Assembly: GCA_013399895.1 (NCBI GenBank)
Contig: VXBA01001570.1
Coordinates: 1,024,593 to 1,088,592 of the forward strand
Source of the DNA: Serilophus lunatus
Lineage: Eukaryota > Chordata > Aves > Passeriformes > Eurylaimidae
DNA length: 64,000 nt
Direction: 5' to 3'
Part shown: positions 23,886 through 37,117 of the stretch, in pieces
Position numbering within the stretch: the stretch's first letter is position 1
Layout: each line of letters begins with the position of its first letter
The notes under the pieces: model-generated
Told to the model about the DNA's origin: nothing
What the model saw: only the letters and a program-made list of their open reading frames with translations
The model's database searches: none
Translations under genes and position numbers: made by a program

Positions 23886-24744
23886 CTGCCCAGGGCAGGG
23901 GGTCAGTCCCACCTGCCATCAGCCCCATCGGCACACACCAGACCAGAGTGAGAGAGACACCAGAGCCTCCCACAGGAGGAAGGACTGAGCAACCCCCTTG
24001 TTCCTGTGCACACACACTCCCACTCCCATCCCCACTCACATGGTGCACATCCCGGATCCCCAGCAGTGCCTGCACCCCCGGATGCACATTCCGTGTCCAC
24101 CCCGACCCTCCAGCAGGGACTGGTGCTGCTCTGCACCCCGTCGTCCCTCCTCTCCTTCCTTCCTCGCTGTCTCACAAGCCCAGCATGTGCTGTACACAAG
24201 GCCAGCAGTTCTTGGCAGTAAAAACCAATTCCCTGAACCAGCGAACGCAGCTGACTTGGCAGCAGCTCTGGTCTCTAACACCCGCCTGTCCTTCCACTTT
24301 TCCCTTTCCTTGTGCTGGAGGAAGATGGGGATGGGGGTGTGTTTGTGCGCTGTCTGCTCGCACAGCACCTTCCCAAGCTCGGTTTAGTTAGTCATGGGAT
24401 AAGTGTCAGCCCTAAAGAGGCTCCTAAGATTGTCAGGGCTGTGCCAGAGACTTGCACTCGCATCCCTCACACACCTCATCCTGAAATCAGCTCGTTCCAC
24501 TGTTTTTTGTAGAGCAACACTGATTTATCCCCTCTGAGAGCAGGTTTGCATTGCCGAAGGGCACAAACACCGAGGGAAACGTGTCTCAAGCAATTCCCTT
24601 ATCTCCCCAACTCTTTCTCCTTTCTCCCAGGTAGGTAACGCATCCTCACTCACCCTCTGGATCAAACAGCTTTCAGGAGATGCTTATCCACTGTTATCTA
24701 ATCTTCCAGACTACAGCGTGTGCCTGCAGGAATAAAAGGTGTGA

Positions 24745-25185
24745 ATGGCTTTGGGTACCAAACTGGATTTAGAGTCATATAATCACAGAAGGGACCTTAA
24801 AGATCATCCAGTTTCATCCCTTGCCATGGGCAGGGAACTTTCCACCGGACCATTGACACGATGGGAAGAGAAAGATTTAGAGTCTGATTCCTCTGCCTCT
24901 AAACACAGTTTTACGTCAGAACTTGATGTTTGGTATAAGAGGTGTATCCAACTGAGGAGAAACAGTACTCGGACTAAACTCAAAGGATTAAGCAAGAGGG
25001 ATGTCCTGGCTTTGGTTGGGATAATGTTAATTTTCATTCTGGCAGCTGGAGGCATCACTAAAACTGCTCGTGAGCCGGTGAAAGTTAAAGATGCACCAGG
25101 AAAAATGCAACTTCGGGCAGGGCAGGGAAGGCTACGAATGAGCAGCGGCTCGTTCGAGGATTTCTGGAGGAAAACAGCAGCGTGA
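24745..25185 (+). other. Unassigned 146-codon ORF, probably non-coding
   Basis: An ATG-initiated ORF. Its first ~35 codons are translated antisense CR1 (24771-24856), which argues against an old gene start. The middle holds a basic segment (RRNSTRTKLKGLSKRD, about residues 71-86) followed by one hydrophobic stretch of about 17-18 residues (VLALVGIMLIFILAAGG), resembling a single-pass membrane segment. I recognise no family. No convincing acceptor or donor brackets it. By length alone such an ORF can occur by chance in 64 kb, so I list it for completeness. Confidence 0.15.
24771..24856 (-). repeat. CR1 LINE 3' fragment, short
   Basis: Minus-orientation remnant with ATAATCACAGAAGGGACC, AAGATCATCCAGTTTCATCC and TTGCCATGGGCAGGGAAC. 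Confidence 0.75.
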
Positions 25186-27491
25186 GGTCTCTCCCCCCAC
25201 TCTCAGACTCCGCCTGCGAAAGGACAAGGCGATGTTTGTGTGCAACAACCCACTTTTAATGAGGTGTCTGCAAAAGGCGCAATCAAGGAGCAGCTCCCGC
25301 CTCGGGGGAGCGGGGATGTGGCTCCCTGCCTTTATCCCGGGGTGATGGCAAAGCCCCGTGTGCGTGCGCTTGAACTGGTGACATTGAGACCATCACACAC
25401 GTAATGAGGACAAAGAGGTGACTCCCAGGAATGTGCGTGGCCTTGGTGGGGTTTGTGCTCAAGGGACTCGCAGCTGCTGCAGCACTTGAAAGGAGGATGT
25501 TGTAAAAATAAAGCCAATGCAAACAGGGTAAACAAGGAGCTTGAGAGCTGGAGCTGTCAGGGACTAGAGCAGCTTGTAAGGAGAGGTTAAGGGGAAAGAA
25601 AAAAAATAAATAAAATAAATACAAACAAGCCGGAAAGCAAATAAGAACGCTGGAGGCAATATTTTCATAAGCATTAAAAGTAGAACCCGTGTTCCGTTTT
25701 CAGAAGGGGTTTTAACACTTCGAAGCCAAAATCACACTCCCTACCAATAAAACCTGGGTTTCTCTGTCCCTCAGGTGTTTCAGATGCTGTTTCTCACACC
25801 ACGAGGAGTTGGTGCCCCAGTGAAATTACCAGACAGTTTAAAACTAACAAAAAGAATCACTTTTTCACACAGCACCAAATTAAATTTTGCAGCTCATTTG
25901 CCACAGGATATCTTGTAGCCTGAAAATATAAAGGGGTTCAAAAGGTTTTAGACAAGGTTAGGGAGCTTTGGTCTATCAGTGACGATTAAACTTAATAGTT
26001 TGGATGCAACATCCAGGCAGATCCTGGAGATTGCTGGAAGCTACAGAACTACAAGTGGGAGAAAACTTATTCTTTTACACCCTCAGAACCTGTCCTGAGA
26101 ATCTTCCTCTATTTGCATCCAGGGCCAGAACACTGGGATAAGGCTGTGTCTGGTGTGGATCAGTCAGACCATGTTTATAATCCTAAACATACCAAGAATC
26201 ACCAATTTTGGCTTTCAGAGGGATCTTAGGAATCAATCATTTAATAATCCTGATCCTTAGTGATCCTCATTTTCAGAAACCTCGTGGTCGCTGTGATTTG
26301 AAGGGATTTTTCAGGCACTGCTGCTCCATGTGTCCATCCCAGGGGAAAAGCAAACTGTGTGAGGAAAGGTGTGGAGGCAAATCCTGCTGTCCCCTGCAGT
26401 GGTGTCAGTGTGGAGCACTGATTGATGCTTAATTAGTGCAGAATAAATGAGCCCAGTGCTGATGGGACAGGCTGACTTCCGAGAAACACGGGTAGAATTA
26501 CCAAAAATTGTTACTATTTCTGAACTGACTGGGGCTGCCAGGGGCACTGTTTGATGCTGGGACCCCTAAAGCAGAGAATGGAGAGCACAGACTCATTGAT
26601 GTCCATGTGTTTTGTGGATTTTCCATTCCTGGCTTTGGAGAATGATGCTCCCAAGGAAAGATGTGTCCTCTCCAACGGATGAGATGAAATTCCACTTATT
26701 GCTCCCTGTGTGTGTATGTGTTCTGAATTCATCCACATGCCTTTTCCATTTCTCATCCCCTCCCACTCCCCTCCATATTTCTGCTCTTCTCTTCCCCTCC
26801 ATCTCTGTCCTCCCCTCCCTGCACCCTACTCCAACTCAAACACCCAAGCCTTGTTTTGGATGAAAATGATGAAAAATAACCCCCTTGTGAGGAGCTGCAG
26901 CCCTTGCTCTGCCAGAGAGCGTGGTCTTATTCATTAAGGGAATGGTCTTGTATGCATTTGGGCCTGTTATCAGTAACACTCCAAAGGGAAATGGACTACT
27001 TAAACCTATTATATCACTGCTTTATTCACCATGTGCTGCCATTTACCTCCTACATGACGCTGGGCTCTAATAGCACCAGTTCTGAGAAACCCTGCACATT
27101 AGCCACAAGCAGCTCATTAATCCACTGTTTTCATTCTTGCAAAAATAAAAAAAAAAAAAGAAAAGAAAAAATGGGCTCCAACCACAGGAGAGCTCAGATG
27201 TTGAGCTCTCAGCCAGAACCAGAACAGCTCTGTTGTGCCAGCAGCTCTGAGGGAGCCCCAAAAACAACAGCATTTTCTGGTCAGGGGGCACACTGGCACA
27301 GGGGGGTCCTTGGGCTTAGGGGGAACAGGGATGGGAACCAGGGAATGGGATAAAGCTGTCAGGCAGCAGCTGCTGCAGGGAGACTTGGAGAATCCAATGC
27401 CTGGAGGCTCCAAGCCAGGCCTGTGTGGTCTTCACTGGGATCAGGTTGTGGCTGTTGGTGCAGCTCCATCCCAGGATATCAGTTGTCCCGG

Positions 27492-27724
27492 ACAGAATCC
27501 CAGAATTAACCAGGTTGGAAAAGACCTTTGAGGTCACCAAGTCCAACCTATTACCCGACACCATCTCACAGCACTCAGTGCCACATCCAGGGCTTTTTTA
27601 AACACTTCCAGGGACAGTGACTCCACCACCTCCCTGGGCAGCCCCTTCCAATGGCAAATCTCTCTTTCCGTGAAGAAATTTTTTCCTAACATCCAGCCTA
27701 AACTTTCTCTGGCGCATCTTGAGA
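27492..27724 (-). repeat. CR1 LINE 3' fragment, older subfamily
   Basis: Minus-orientation copy with CAGGTTGGAAAAGACCTTTG, GTGACTCCACCACCTCCCTG and GTGAAGAAATTTTTTCCTAAC. This is the 'ttggaaaagacc' CR1 type, like the copy at 1161. Confidence 0.9.
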
Positions 27725-30700
27725 CAGGGGGAAGAAAATGGCAGGCATGCCTTGAACTCCATCACGGGAGGGGGGTCCCTGAGCAGAATTAATTCCCAGT
27801 GGGCACAATGAGCTCTTCCTCAAGAGCCCTTAGAGAAAATGAAAGGCCCCGTGTCCCAGCCCCGAGGCACAGACTGGTGAGGCCTTTTGCTGCTCCACAA
27901 ACACACACAAAGCAGCAGCCACAGCTGCTCCATCAGGGAGAAGAGCCCTGCTAAGAGCCCGTGTTTTCTCTCCCTGCCCTGCTCAGGAGCCAAGCTGCTC
28001 CATCTTCTGGCTGCCCGGCTCCCTGTCCAAGCTCCAGTCCACCCCAGGGCAGAGCTCACTGCAGAACGGTGCAGGTGTCTCCAAACATGGGTATTTCTGC
28101 TGAAATCACCAAGGTTGAAAAACAGACCTTTTAACTAGAAGGTGAACAGGAGTTCCCTTAAAAAAGCTGCTCATCCATGTGGGAATAATAGAATATCTGT
28201 GCCCACAAATGAGGCACAAAACAGGAACAAGAGTTGATATTTTTTCATGAGGGGATTTCAGGAATCTGGGATCTGTCCTTCTGGTTTCTGTTTCTTGCCT
28301 TATTTATCAAAAGGGATGCTGCACCCTGGCTGCAGATCCCTGCTTTCCTACAGGACAAAGAGAAATACAGAGGCAAGAGGATCTGAGCAGGGTTGCTGGT
28401 GGAGTGTTTACAAGCCCTCTCAGAGCTCTGCCTCCTGTTTCAGTAATTCCAGTTCAATGACAAGCTCAGTCCCAGCTCTGCCGTGTCACAGCCATCACCA
28501 AACCTGCAGGTCTCCTCTGCCATCAGGGAAAGCTGTTGCAGAGACAGTGAGAACTAGAGAGACAAATGTTTGGTCTTCAGGACCTACAACATCTTGTTAC
28601 CGCCTGTGCTCCCCTCTGAGCCAAGGAGGTCCCTTTCTCAGCTGGAAAGAAGGGCAGAGATGCTCATCTCCACACAAAGGAAGGGGAGCTCTGGAGATAC
28701 TGTGGGACAGAATCAACCAGACAGACACCTAATGATAGATCTTCTCTAATTCCAGATCCCAGCTGCTGTTGCTGCTGGTGGTCAGTGAGTAAACCCTCAA
28801 TACTGTCAGCTGTGTACAGCTCTGTCCCTCTCCCAAAACCCTCCCAAAGTCACCAGGATGGACAGAACAAAGAATATCTTGACTCAGAAGGGACCCTTAA
28901 GGATCATGGAATCCCATCCTGGATGTGCTGCTTTATTAGAGCTGGTTTAGTGAAAAGTCTAAGCAGGGAAATCAGGTTTAGAGGTGAGCAGTTGAGTTTA
29001 TTTCTACTCCTGGGGGAGGATATGAGTGAAATGGGAGGTGAGAGGTGTATGGTGCTGCTGGTGGCAGAATTCCTGCCTGGCTGGGCTCAGGAAGTCAGGA
29101 GAGCCTACAGCCCAGGGAGACTGAGGCTGGTAAAATCCGTCCTGCCAAAAGGAAACGTGACTCCAGGCCTGATCCTGCACCCTGCCTGCTCCAAAGTGTC
29201 TGTGCAGAACAAGCAGGGAGCTGAGAGGCACTTACAGAGGCATTTAGCCTCACACAAAACATTCTCCTGGGGCACGAGGGGGATGGAACAAGACTGGGCA
29301 GACTCTTCTCACTGAGCTCAGCTCCACTGAAATCAATAGGTTATTAGGCAGCAATTCCAGCTCTTAATATTCCACCTCTGAACAGTATCATGTTTGTGTT
29401 GAACGAGGAAGACTCGGGCTAGACATGAGGGGAAATTCTTTGCAGTGATAGGGATAATAAATCCTGGGAAAGGGGGGTGCAATTTCTAGTGCACAAGGTA
29501 ATTAAAAAGAAATCCAGATAAAATCTTTACGGAAGGGGAAGTGAGGCAAGGAGGGTGTGTAGGGCAGGGATGGGAATTCTGCTCAGACTGTTTCTGGGGT
29601 ATGAAACAGAGCTCCAGACAGCTCTGAACAGTGTGGGTGACCGGCCCCAGCTCCAGGCTCATCCTCTCCCCTCTCCTTTCCCACTCCAGCTGAAGCTGCC
29701 CTGCTAAAAGCCGAGGAAAACCAGGCTGCCATCCCCCTTTCCCCCACCCCTTGTATCTCCCTGCCCCACCTGAGGCCCTGTTTTCTCTTTTGATGCTTCT
29801 AATGAAACGAAGTGGCTGCAGACAGAAAGTTTCCACTTTCTGCCTCCGGGTTGATTATCTCGGAGCTGCCACCGGCAGCATCCCGGCCGGAGCCTCCAGG
29901 GATGGGAACCCTCAGGGGAGGGGATAAAGTGGAGCTCCGTGCCCTGCGCTCACCGAACACCATTAGAGTGCTCCGTGCCTAACCTGGCAACCTCGCCGGC
30001 CTGGGGGCTCTGGAAAACATGCACTGCTGCATGGAGGGATCATATCCTCCTCCACAGCCCTTGGAACAGCATCAGAACCCGGGAAAGGAGGTGTAAAGTT
30101 CTTTTATCAGCCGTGCTGGTGCTGCTCAAGGGGAGCTGCTCTCACCTGCTCTTTTTTCTGTGTGCTTAATGCTGTCAAGAGATACTTCTTTGTGTCCCTC
30201 GTGGATAGAGACTGTTTGTGATCTGAGCAGGGGAAAAAAGGAGCAGCTGCCAGGCACTGTTCTGTGTCTCCAACCCCAGGTTTGTCTTTGGAAGCTGAGA
30301 GGGAAAAGTCCAGCACATGGCCCAGATCAGCCTTCTGCCGACAAGGGTTTCTGCTACAGATGTCCAAGCATTAAGGCTGAACCAGCTTTGGGCCTGGCCA
30401 GAAACACTGAGGTTGATAAAAGGAGCTCACCAGGGTTTCCACAGACCAGGACACCCCAAAATCACTTATTTGGCTCTTAGAAGGCAGGCTGCTGCCTTGT
30501 TATTCTCTGTCCATTCAGGAACACACTGCACAGCCAGAGCTTGGTCCCAGGGAAGGTCAGCGCCAGACTCCTGCAAACACTCCATGTGCTTCTCAGCAGT
30601 CCAGGCACTACTTGATCCTGCAGAAGATTCCCTCTGGATTCCTTCTTTCACTCACGTGCTTCCTTCCAAACAAAGGGATTCCCAAACATCCTGACCTCCT

Positions 30701-32069
30701 GGAGCCCTGTTTCCAGGCTGGATGCTGATGGAGATCAGGTTGATCCCAAGTACACGGCCCTCTCCGAGATGACTCCTGGGTTACACTCTTGCACTTTGGA
30801 GTTCCTGGCTGTTCCTGGAAATCCGGGCTGTACCAGCAGGGCTGAGTTACCCCGAGATCACCTTGCTTGATGGGAGGGGAAAGTAAACAAGATTCTGCTC
30901 AGCACTGCAGAGACCAACTGCTCCAGTGTTGCCTGGCAGATGGGGCCCAAGGGGGAGACCATCTGTTTCCGAGTGGGGCCCTAAATTTCTCCCTGTGAGA
31001 TCCCAGGCTGCAAATACCCAACGGAGTTCAGTGGGCACAGAGGAGCAGCCATGACCTGGATTGCTCCTTAGTCCCTGGTGGGCAACTCCCAGAGCTGAGC
31101 CAGGGCTTGGACTTTGATGTCATGAGCTGTTGGATTCCTGCAGCAGTGCTATTCCCTATATTAATTTCTTTTTTTTTTCTCTCTCCACATCTCCACCCTC
31201 TTTTCCTCTCAGCAGTCCTTCCCACATGTGTGCAGTGCTTTGGAACAGGACATGTTCCCCGTTGCAGAACTGGGCAGGGGCTCTGTGGTTCCCCTGCCAC
31301 CAGCTCTGCCCTCTGCCCACCCTGCTCTCCTCATCCCAAAAAAACCACAGCTGGCTGTGCCAAGGCCACCTGCCCCATCCCTGGCTGTTGACACCTCAAC
31401 ACAACCTGGTGACACTAGAGAGAGTTAAAAACAGACACCCTGAGGGTGCTGCAGAAACAGTATCATACCTCAGGGCAGGGCCTGGCACCTCACAGGGAAT
31501 GACATCCAGGGAAGGCTGGAGAAGGAAAGAGCAATCTGCTGATAGTCAGCATGTCTGGGAAGCTGGGAACAGATTGCATTAAACCGATAATAACACCTTG
31601 GGCAGTGGGGTGGGAGTTTCCATCTGGCCTCGTGCTGAGCTCAGGCTCTCTCTCATTTCTTGCCCCCTGCAGCCAGGGAATCTGAGGCACTGGGATGGCA
31701 CAGGTCACCCAGCTGGAAAGAGGAGCCTTCCAGGGAGAGCAGGGAACTGCCACACCTCAGCTTGGCCTCTGGGCTCTCCTTTTGCCCAAACTGGATCCTC
31801 CTTAGTCCGGGAGGTGGGAAGGCTCTTTGCTTAATTAGTAGTAACAGCTGAAGCACTTGAGAAACAAAAGCTCCCCTCTCTCTCTCTCTGCCCCACTTTT
31901 ACTTGGGAGCCAGGGGTGGGGAGTAAATTACTTGGAAGGCAGAAAGCGCCCTGGATCTTGTCACCATGGCTGCACAGACACAGCCTCCTGTTATCTCCAG
32001 AGGAACAAAACCCTCCTCCCACCCTCTCCTGTCTCAGCTGGAGCTGATAAAAGAAGACATAAACAAAAC

Positions 32070-32092
32070 AAATAATAATAATAATAATAAAA
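32070..32092 (+). repeat. AAT microsatellite
   Basis: Seven AAT units in a row followed by an A run, giving (AAT)n with a poly-A tail. Simple repeat, no associated element recognised. Confidence 0.85.
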
Positions 32093-32502
32093 AAATTACC
32101 TTAACCCAGGAAATAAATACCCAGGGAATGAACTAGCATCTGCAAAATATATTTGTTTTTGCAACGAGTTTTGGGTTGTTGGAGAGCTGAAGGGCTCCAA
32201 TGAGCATTTCAGGGTATAGAGCCCGTCCCAGGAATACTGGGATTTACACAATCACGACTCAGGAACTTCCCAGATGATGCCACTTGTTGGAGAATAACAA
32301 TCGTTAGCCACATACACCTCATTTATTTATTGGATGTGTGCACTGCTAACATGATCACGTGTAATTTTTAAGTCTTTTTGTTTGGAACCCACAATGGTCA
32401 CACCTGTGAGTTGTCAACAAGAGCTGGAGTCTTCCCTTGTCCCACCATGTGCAGAGAGAGGCACCAGAGGAAGCAGCAAGTGAGCAAAGACACAACAAAT
32501 CA

Positions 32503-32735
32503 GACAATCCTGGAATATCCTGAGTGGGAAGGAACCCCCAAGGATCGTGAATCCAACTCCTGGCCCTGCACAGACACCCCAACAATCCCACCCTGTCCTT
32601 GAGTGTTGTCCAAACCCTCCTGGAGCTCTGGCAGCTTTGGGAAGTGCCCATTCCATGGGGAGCTTGTTCAGTGCCCAACCACCCTCGGGGGGAAGAACCT
32701 TTTCCTGAGATCCAACCTAACCCTGCCCTGAGGGA
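32503..32735 (-). repeat. CR1 LINE 3' fragment
   Basis: Minus-orientation copy with TGGAATATCCTGAGTGGGAAG, CAAGGATCGTGAATCCAACTC and GAGATCCAACCTAACCCTGCC. It is a different CR1 subfamily ('stgagttggaagggaccc' type) from most others here. Confidence 0.85.
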
Positions 32736-34047
32736 AGATGCAGATTTTTGTGCCACAGTCCAACTGCTTTTGTTCCCTGGGCAGCCCCAGCCTCCACTGC
32801 AGTGGAGCACAGGAAGCAAAACAAAATGAAAACCAAAGTGGGCCGTTGCTGTTGTGTTGGTTTCCTTGTGTTCTCACAGCTAAAAGGCTAAAAATATGCC
32901 AAATAATATAGCAGTAAAGCAGTGAAAACTAGCCATGTATTTGTGTTTTGAGCAAAATTAGGGCTATTATGGCTCTTCCAGACGGGCTTCCCACAGGAAC
33001 TGGGTGGATAATTTCACATGTATCAAAGCTCTGACCATCTGGTGAACGGGAACATACCTTTTAGCAACATGTCTTGTTTTGGCTCAGTGCCTCCAGGGCC
33101 ACCTCCCTACAACAGACACTATTTCAGTGCTTAATTACACTTAGTGTTAAAAAAGGACAACTTATTTTTAGTGTCTGTCTTTCCAATATCAGCTTCTGGC
33201 CACTGAATATTCCACTGCCTGTGTGTGTGTGTGCCTGTAGGAAGTGGAGTGCTTAAATCAGCCTGGGAGTTATGCAGGACACTGAGGGTGAGAGGGTGGC
33301 TAAAAATTGTCTTGGGTTACAAAAAAATAAAATTATTCATGTGTGAACCAACAAATGAAGTTCAGGAATTACTGATAACTCGGTGTTTAACCTACTTTTC
33401 TCCTCTTGGCACTGGCTGGCTCACTCAGTGCTTTGGCTCACCCACTTTTTTACAATTAGTAGTAGAAATGGTACCAGTTGTAATTTTAGCATGAAAAATT
33501 ATTACTTTGTAATAAAATAAGCATTCTGCTCAAGTGTTGGTTTTGTTTACAGCTTTTTTTCTTGCAACTGCCAAAGAATATCAAGTTGCCCTTTCCAAAA
33601 AGGCTGAATTAAGGGGCTGATTATGTCTTTCCACTTTTCCACACCTGCATTTTCTCCCCTCAGTAGTTTTTTTGGCCTAACTGCAGCACCTGTAAAAGTC
33701 CAATCTGGGGCAGAAAAGACTATTCAAGTGTGAGAGGTTTCTGCCTGGGAGATTTGAAGGTGTGAACTCCTGGTTTTGAACTCACCTACCCTTCCTTTGC
33801 ATATGGATTTACCTGGATAAACTCATTTAGCCCGTGACAACAGCTCGCTGGAAAGATCAGGCTCTTGTTGATGGCTCTGAGCACGTTGTTATTCCTCATG
33901 GAAACGCTGCTCTGGTGTCCTCCTGCAGCCAGATAAACAGGGACATCTGCATTTCCATTGGAACAACAGCAATAGGGGTATTAATGAAACTGGGATAAGG
34001 CTCCAGTGCTCACAGCCTGCTGGAAAACGCTGGGGATTGCAACCCAG

Positions 34048-34350
34048 GCCATGGAATCACGGAGTATCCCGAGTTGGAAGGGACCCACAAGGATCATCAG
34101 TCCAACTCTTGGCCTTGCACAGGAAACCCCAACAATCCCACCCTGTGTGGGAGAGTGTTGTCCAAACTACTGCCCCACCCCCTCCAGCTCCCCACTCCTG
34201 TCAGGGAGTTGGAGAGAATTCCAGGTCCCCCCTGAGCCTCCTTTTCCCCAGGCTGAGCCCCCCCAGCTCCCTCAGCTGCTCCTGGTGCTCCAGCCCCTTC
34301 CCTGGACACCCTTCCAGCCCTTCAATATCTTTCTTGTCATGAGGGACCCA
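34048..34350 (-). repeat. CR1 LINE 3' fragment
   Basis: Minus-orientation copy starting ATGGAATCACGGAGTATCCC and GAGTTGGAAGGGACCCAC, with the C-rich internal section CAGGCTGAGCCCCCCCAGCTC. It belongs to the same subfamily as the copy at 32503. Confidence 0.88.
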
Positions 34351-36224
34351 AAACTTGCCACCCCTTTGTCTGGAAACCAGTTGTGGTGCCAGACCAGTTC
34401 CAAGGGCCCAGGGCAGAACTGACTGACGATTTTGCTTCTGCACGGGCAGCATTTGACCTCTCAGTCCCCTGCTGACCACGCAGCCCCTTTTATGCCTCAG
34501 CATCACGTGCTGGTTGAGTGTCTGTCCCCTCTGCTCCCACCACACTCCCCCCCTCATCTCCCAGCACCCTCCGACTCCCAGCATCTGTGCCACTGGCTTG
34601 GCCTCTTTTCCTTTATGCTGCTCCCCTCCACCGTCGTGTGACTGCTATTGTGTGGTCCCCGCCGAACAAAAGCCAGCCTGACCTAATTTAAATCAGTGCT
34701 ATTGAAGCTCTTCTTGTTTTATCTCCCAGCACAAGGGCTCTGCTCCCCATTTCAGAGAGGGAAGAAATGAATGGCTAATGGGGGGGGGGGTTATTGTGCG
34801 AGGCAGCGTTGTCTCCCGGCCCTGATTGTTGGCTCTCCTGCTCCACACGGTGCTTCCAGCTCCTCTCTTGGAAGAGCCACGCAGGCTTTGGGAGTGGAGG
34901 GAGGAAAAGGGGAGAATGGGATTGTGGCAGGGAAACAAAGCCGAGCGTGGCCGAGGCTGGGGCAGGACTCGTCGCTCTGAGGGGGCAGATGTTGGTGATA
35001 ATAGAAGAGAATATCCACCTTTCACCTTCAAATAAGCTTTCCCACTTTTTTTTCCCCCCCTGGGTATTTATGTGACAGTCCTTTCCAGTGCTCTGGGGAC
35101 TGTCCGTGGGCAGGGGGTGAGGCAAAAGGGATCCCAGAGGTTGGAAGTGCCTGGAGCAGAGGGTAAGTGGGATAAGTCAGGGGCTTGGAGGGGAGACTGA
35201 AGCGCTGCCGGGCTCCTTGTCTTGCCAGGCAAAGTTGGAGCAGTCCCTGACAATGGATGTTTGTCAGAAAAGCAGGAACATCCCCCGGAGCCATCCCAGC
35301 GACCGGGAAGAGGGAGCTTTGTGTGTGTCCCCAAGGGCAGCGCTGCCCACGCTGGGGAGGATCCAGAGCCCAGGACTCACCTCCACGGTGTGTCCCAAGG
35401 CTGCCAGAGCCCAGCGCCGCCTGAACCAGGGGGACCACGGCGGGATCTGTGTGGGTTTGGGAAATGAATGCTCACAGCACGAAGTCTTTCATCGAATTCC
35501 AGCCTCCGCCTCCCACAGGTATTTTCCAAAAGCCTCCTCCCTGGCGCTCTCTGCTCTGCAGCTCCTGAAAGGTCTGTGGAAGAAAACAAAACATTTGAAT
35601 CTTTCCATGGACGGTTTTGGTTCCTCCTGTTCGAGGGAGGGGGCTTTGCCCCCAGCTGTTGATTAGGTTTGTCCCCAGCACACTCAGCTCAGCGCAAAGG
35701 TCGGTACCAGTCCCCTCCTGCAGCTCTGGAAGCTGCAGGCAAAGGGAATTTCACTCCAGGATGTTCATTCAGCAACAACACGAAGCAAACAAGCCCCAGG
35801 ACATGAGGTTTGCCGTGGACTTTATCATGAGTCAGATCAGAATAAAGCACTGGCGAGTCCTGAAGTTAAAGGACAAGTGACAACGTCCCTCTCTATCCCT
35901 TTTGGCCCCGAATCAAGAGATCAGCTACAAAATCGTAAAATTGAATTGTAAAACCGAAAGGAGATTTTATTAAGAGCAAGTGTTATTAAAAGTGAGGTTC
36001 TTTTCGCTTTTGGCTGGGTTTGTGATTCATTTCTCCCTTCTAAGCTTTTCTCTTCATGCTCTGCCAGCAGAGCATAAAACACCCAAGGAAACAAAACAGG
36101 AAAAAATAATTCTCATGCTACCACCTGATTCCAGAGGCTTTAGCAGAAAGAGAAGGATTGCCATGGCTATGGAAGTTAACATTTCAGTCAGGTAAAAGAG
36201 GAGGAACAAACACATTCCTGGAAC

Positions 36225-36393
36225 CATCTGTGTCTGAGGGCCCTGGCACAGGGTGCCCAGAGAAGCCCCATCCCTGGGAGTGTCCAATTCCAGCTTGGAA
36301 CAACCTGGGACAGCGGGAGGTGTCCCTGCCCACGGCAGGGGGTGGAACAGGATGAGGTTTAATCCAAATAATTCTGTGATTTTCTGATTCTCT
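36225..36393 (+). repeat. CR1 LINE 3' fragment
   Basis: Plus-orientation tail with GGCACAGGGTGCCCAGAGAAGC, GACAGCGGGAGGTGTCCCTGCC and AATAATTCTGTGATTTTCTGA. It is the last repeat before the CpG-rich tRNA block. Confidence 0.87.
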
Positions 36394-36569
36394 GTCGAGA
36401 ACAGTCCGACCCATTAGAGACGCCTCATTTGCAGGGAGGGATATTTCCCCCCCTCGCAGGGAGCCCACCGAGGTTTGTCCTTTTGCAGCCCTTGTCCCCC
36501 GGGCCGGGGGGATCCCGTCCCTCCCGAGCAGCTCTCCAGGGAGCTCCACTCCCTGTCGCCACTATTCTA

Positions 36570-36590
36570 CCGACATCTGGTGGCAGCTGC
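36570..36590 (+). promoter_or_regulatory. CTCF-like motif
   Basis: CCGACATCTGGTGGCAGCTG (20 of the 21 bases) matches the CTCF core with two mismatches against CCASYAGRKGGCRSY. It lies 290 bp upstream of tRNA-Val and between two divergently organised loci, where an insulator would make sense. Motif match only. Confidence 0.4.
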
Positions 36591-36876
36591 TTTAGGGAAA
36601 TCGGTTTCCTTCAGCAGAGCCCCCTCGGGGGGCAGCTCCCTGAGGGGCTGCGCCCTTCTCTGAGGGGAGCCCCGAAGCCTCGCCGGGGAACACGCGTCTC
36701 TGAAGCGAGCGGCGCTCTGGGGCCGCTAATTACTCGTTAGCGCTAATTACTGGGAGTCTCGCGCGGCGGGTCTCGGATTTTAGGGAAGGGTTTGTTGGAA
36801 GTCGCCGTGAGGGGACACTCGCCGTGGCGGGAAAGCGCCAACATGAGGCGTCGCCAGGAGAGTTTCCGTACAGCGG

Positions 36877-36949
36877 GTTTCCGTAGTGTAGCGGTTATCA
36901 CGTTCGCCTCACACGCGAAAGGTCCCCGGTTCGATCCCGGGCGGAAACA
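36877..36949 (+). tRNA. tRNA-Val (anticodon CAC)
   Basis: 73 nt with a perfect 7-bp acceptor stem (GTTTCCG at 36877-36883 with CGGAAAC at 36942-36948) and discriminator A. The D arm has TAGTGTAGCGGTTATCA, the anticodon loop is CTCACAC with anticodon CAC, and the T arm is CCCGG-TTCGATC-CCGGG. Internal A and B boxes are intact. No intron. A T6 run (36954-36959) directly downstream is the pol III terminator. Everything points to a functional nuclear gene. Confidence 0.98.
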
Positions 36950-36953
36950 TCCG

Positions 36954-36959
36954 TTTTTT
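36954..36959 (+). terminator. RNA polymerase III terminator of tRNA-Val
   Basis: TTTTTT four bases after the tRNA-Val discriminator base. Confidence 0.85.
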
Positions 36960-37097
36960 CCTGTATCCCGAGGTGGGGTGTTTTACGGTTTGTGTTTTTT
37001 TGTTCTGTTCACTCTTTTTTTGAGTTTGAGTTGGTTTTAGGGTTGGGTTTTTTCCGCTTTTCGCGAGGTTTTGTTTCCCGCTTTTCCTTTGTGTGTA

Positions 37098-37117
37098 TTT
37101 GTTTGTTTGTTTGTTTG
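37098..37117 (+). repeat. TTTG microsatellite
   Basis: About five TTTG units between the two tRNA genes. Confidence 0.8.

Larger units (their letters stand above)
20181..36430. other. Intergenic region between miR-7-3 host and tRNA/DPP9 block
   Basis: I recognise no coding exon, tRNA or microRNA in these 16 kb. The region has CR1 fragments, a second CpG-rich patch (22740-23530), an ORF of 146 codons at 24745-25185 that I cannot assign, simple repeats (AAT run near 32070, ten Gs at 34781), and AT-rich unique DNA. The many short ORFs show no family resemblance. Confidence 0.5.

Noticed and set aside
24804..25058. Minus-strand ORF with a hydrophobic stretch opposite the 146-codon ORF
   Set aside because: It is the shadow of the plus-strand frame and has no independent support.
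28874..28925. Possible short CR1 end (CAGAAGGGACCCTTAAGGATC)
   Set aside because: Similar to a CR1 terminus, but fewer than 50 bp align and the flanks do not.
29395..29500. Possible additional CR1 internal fragment (GAGGGGAAATTCTTTGCAGTG)
   Set aside because: It resembles the CR1 'aggaaaaattctttacag' segment but is too short and diverged to call.
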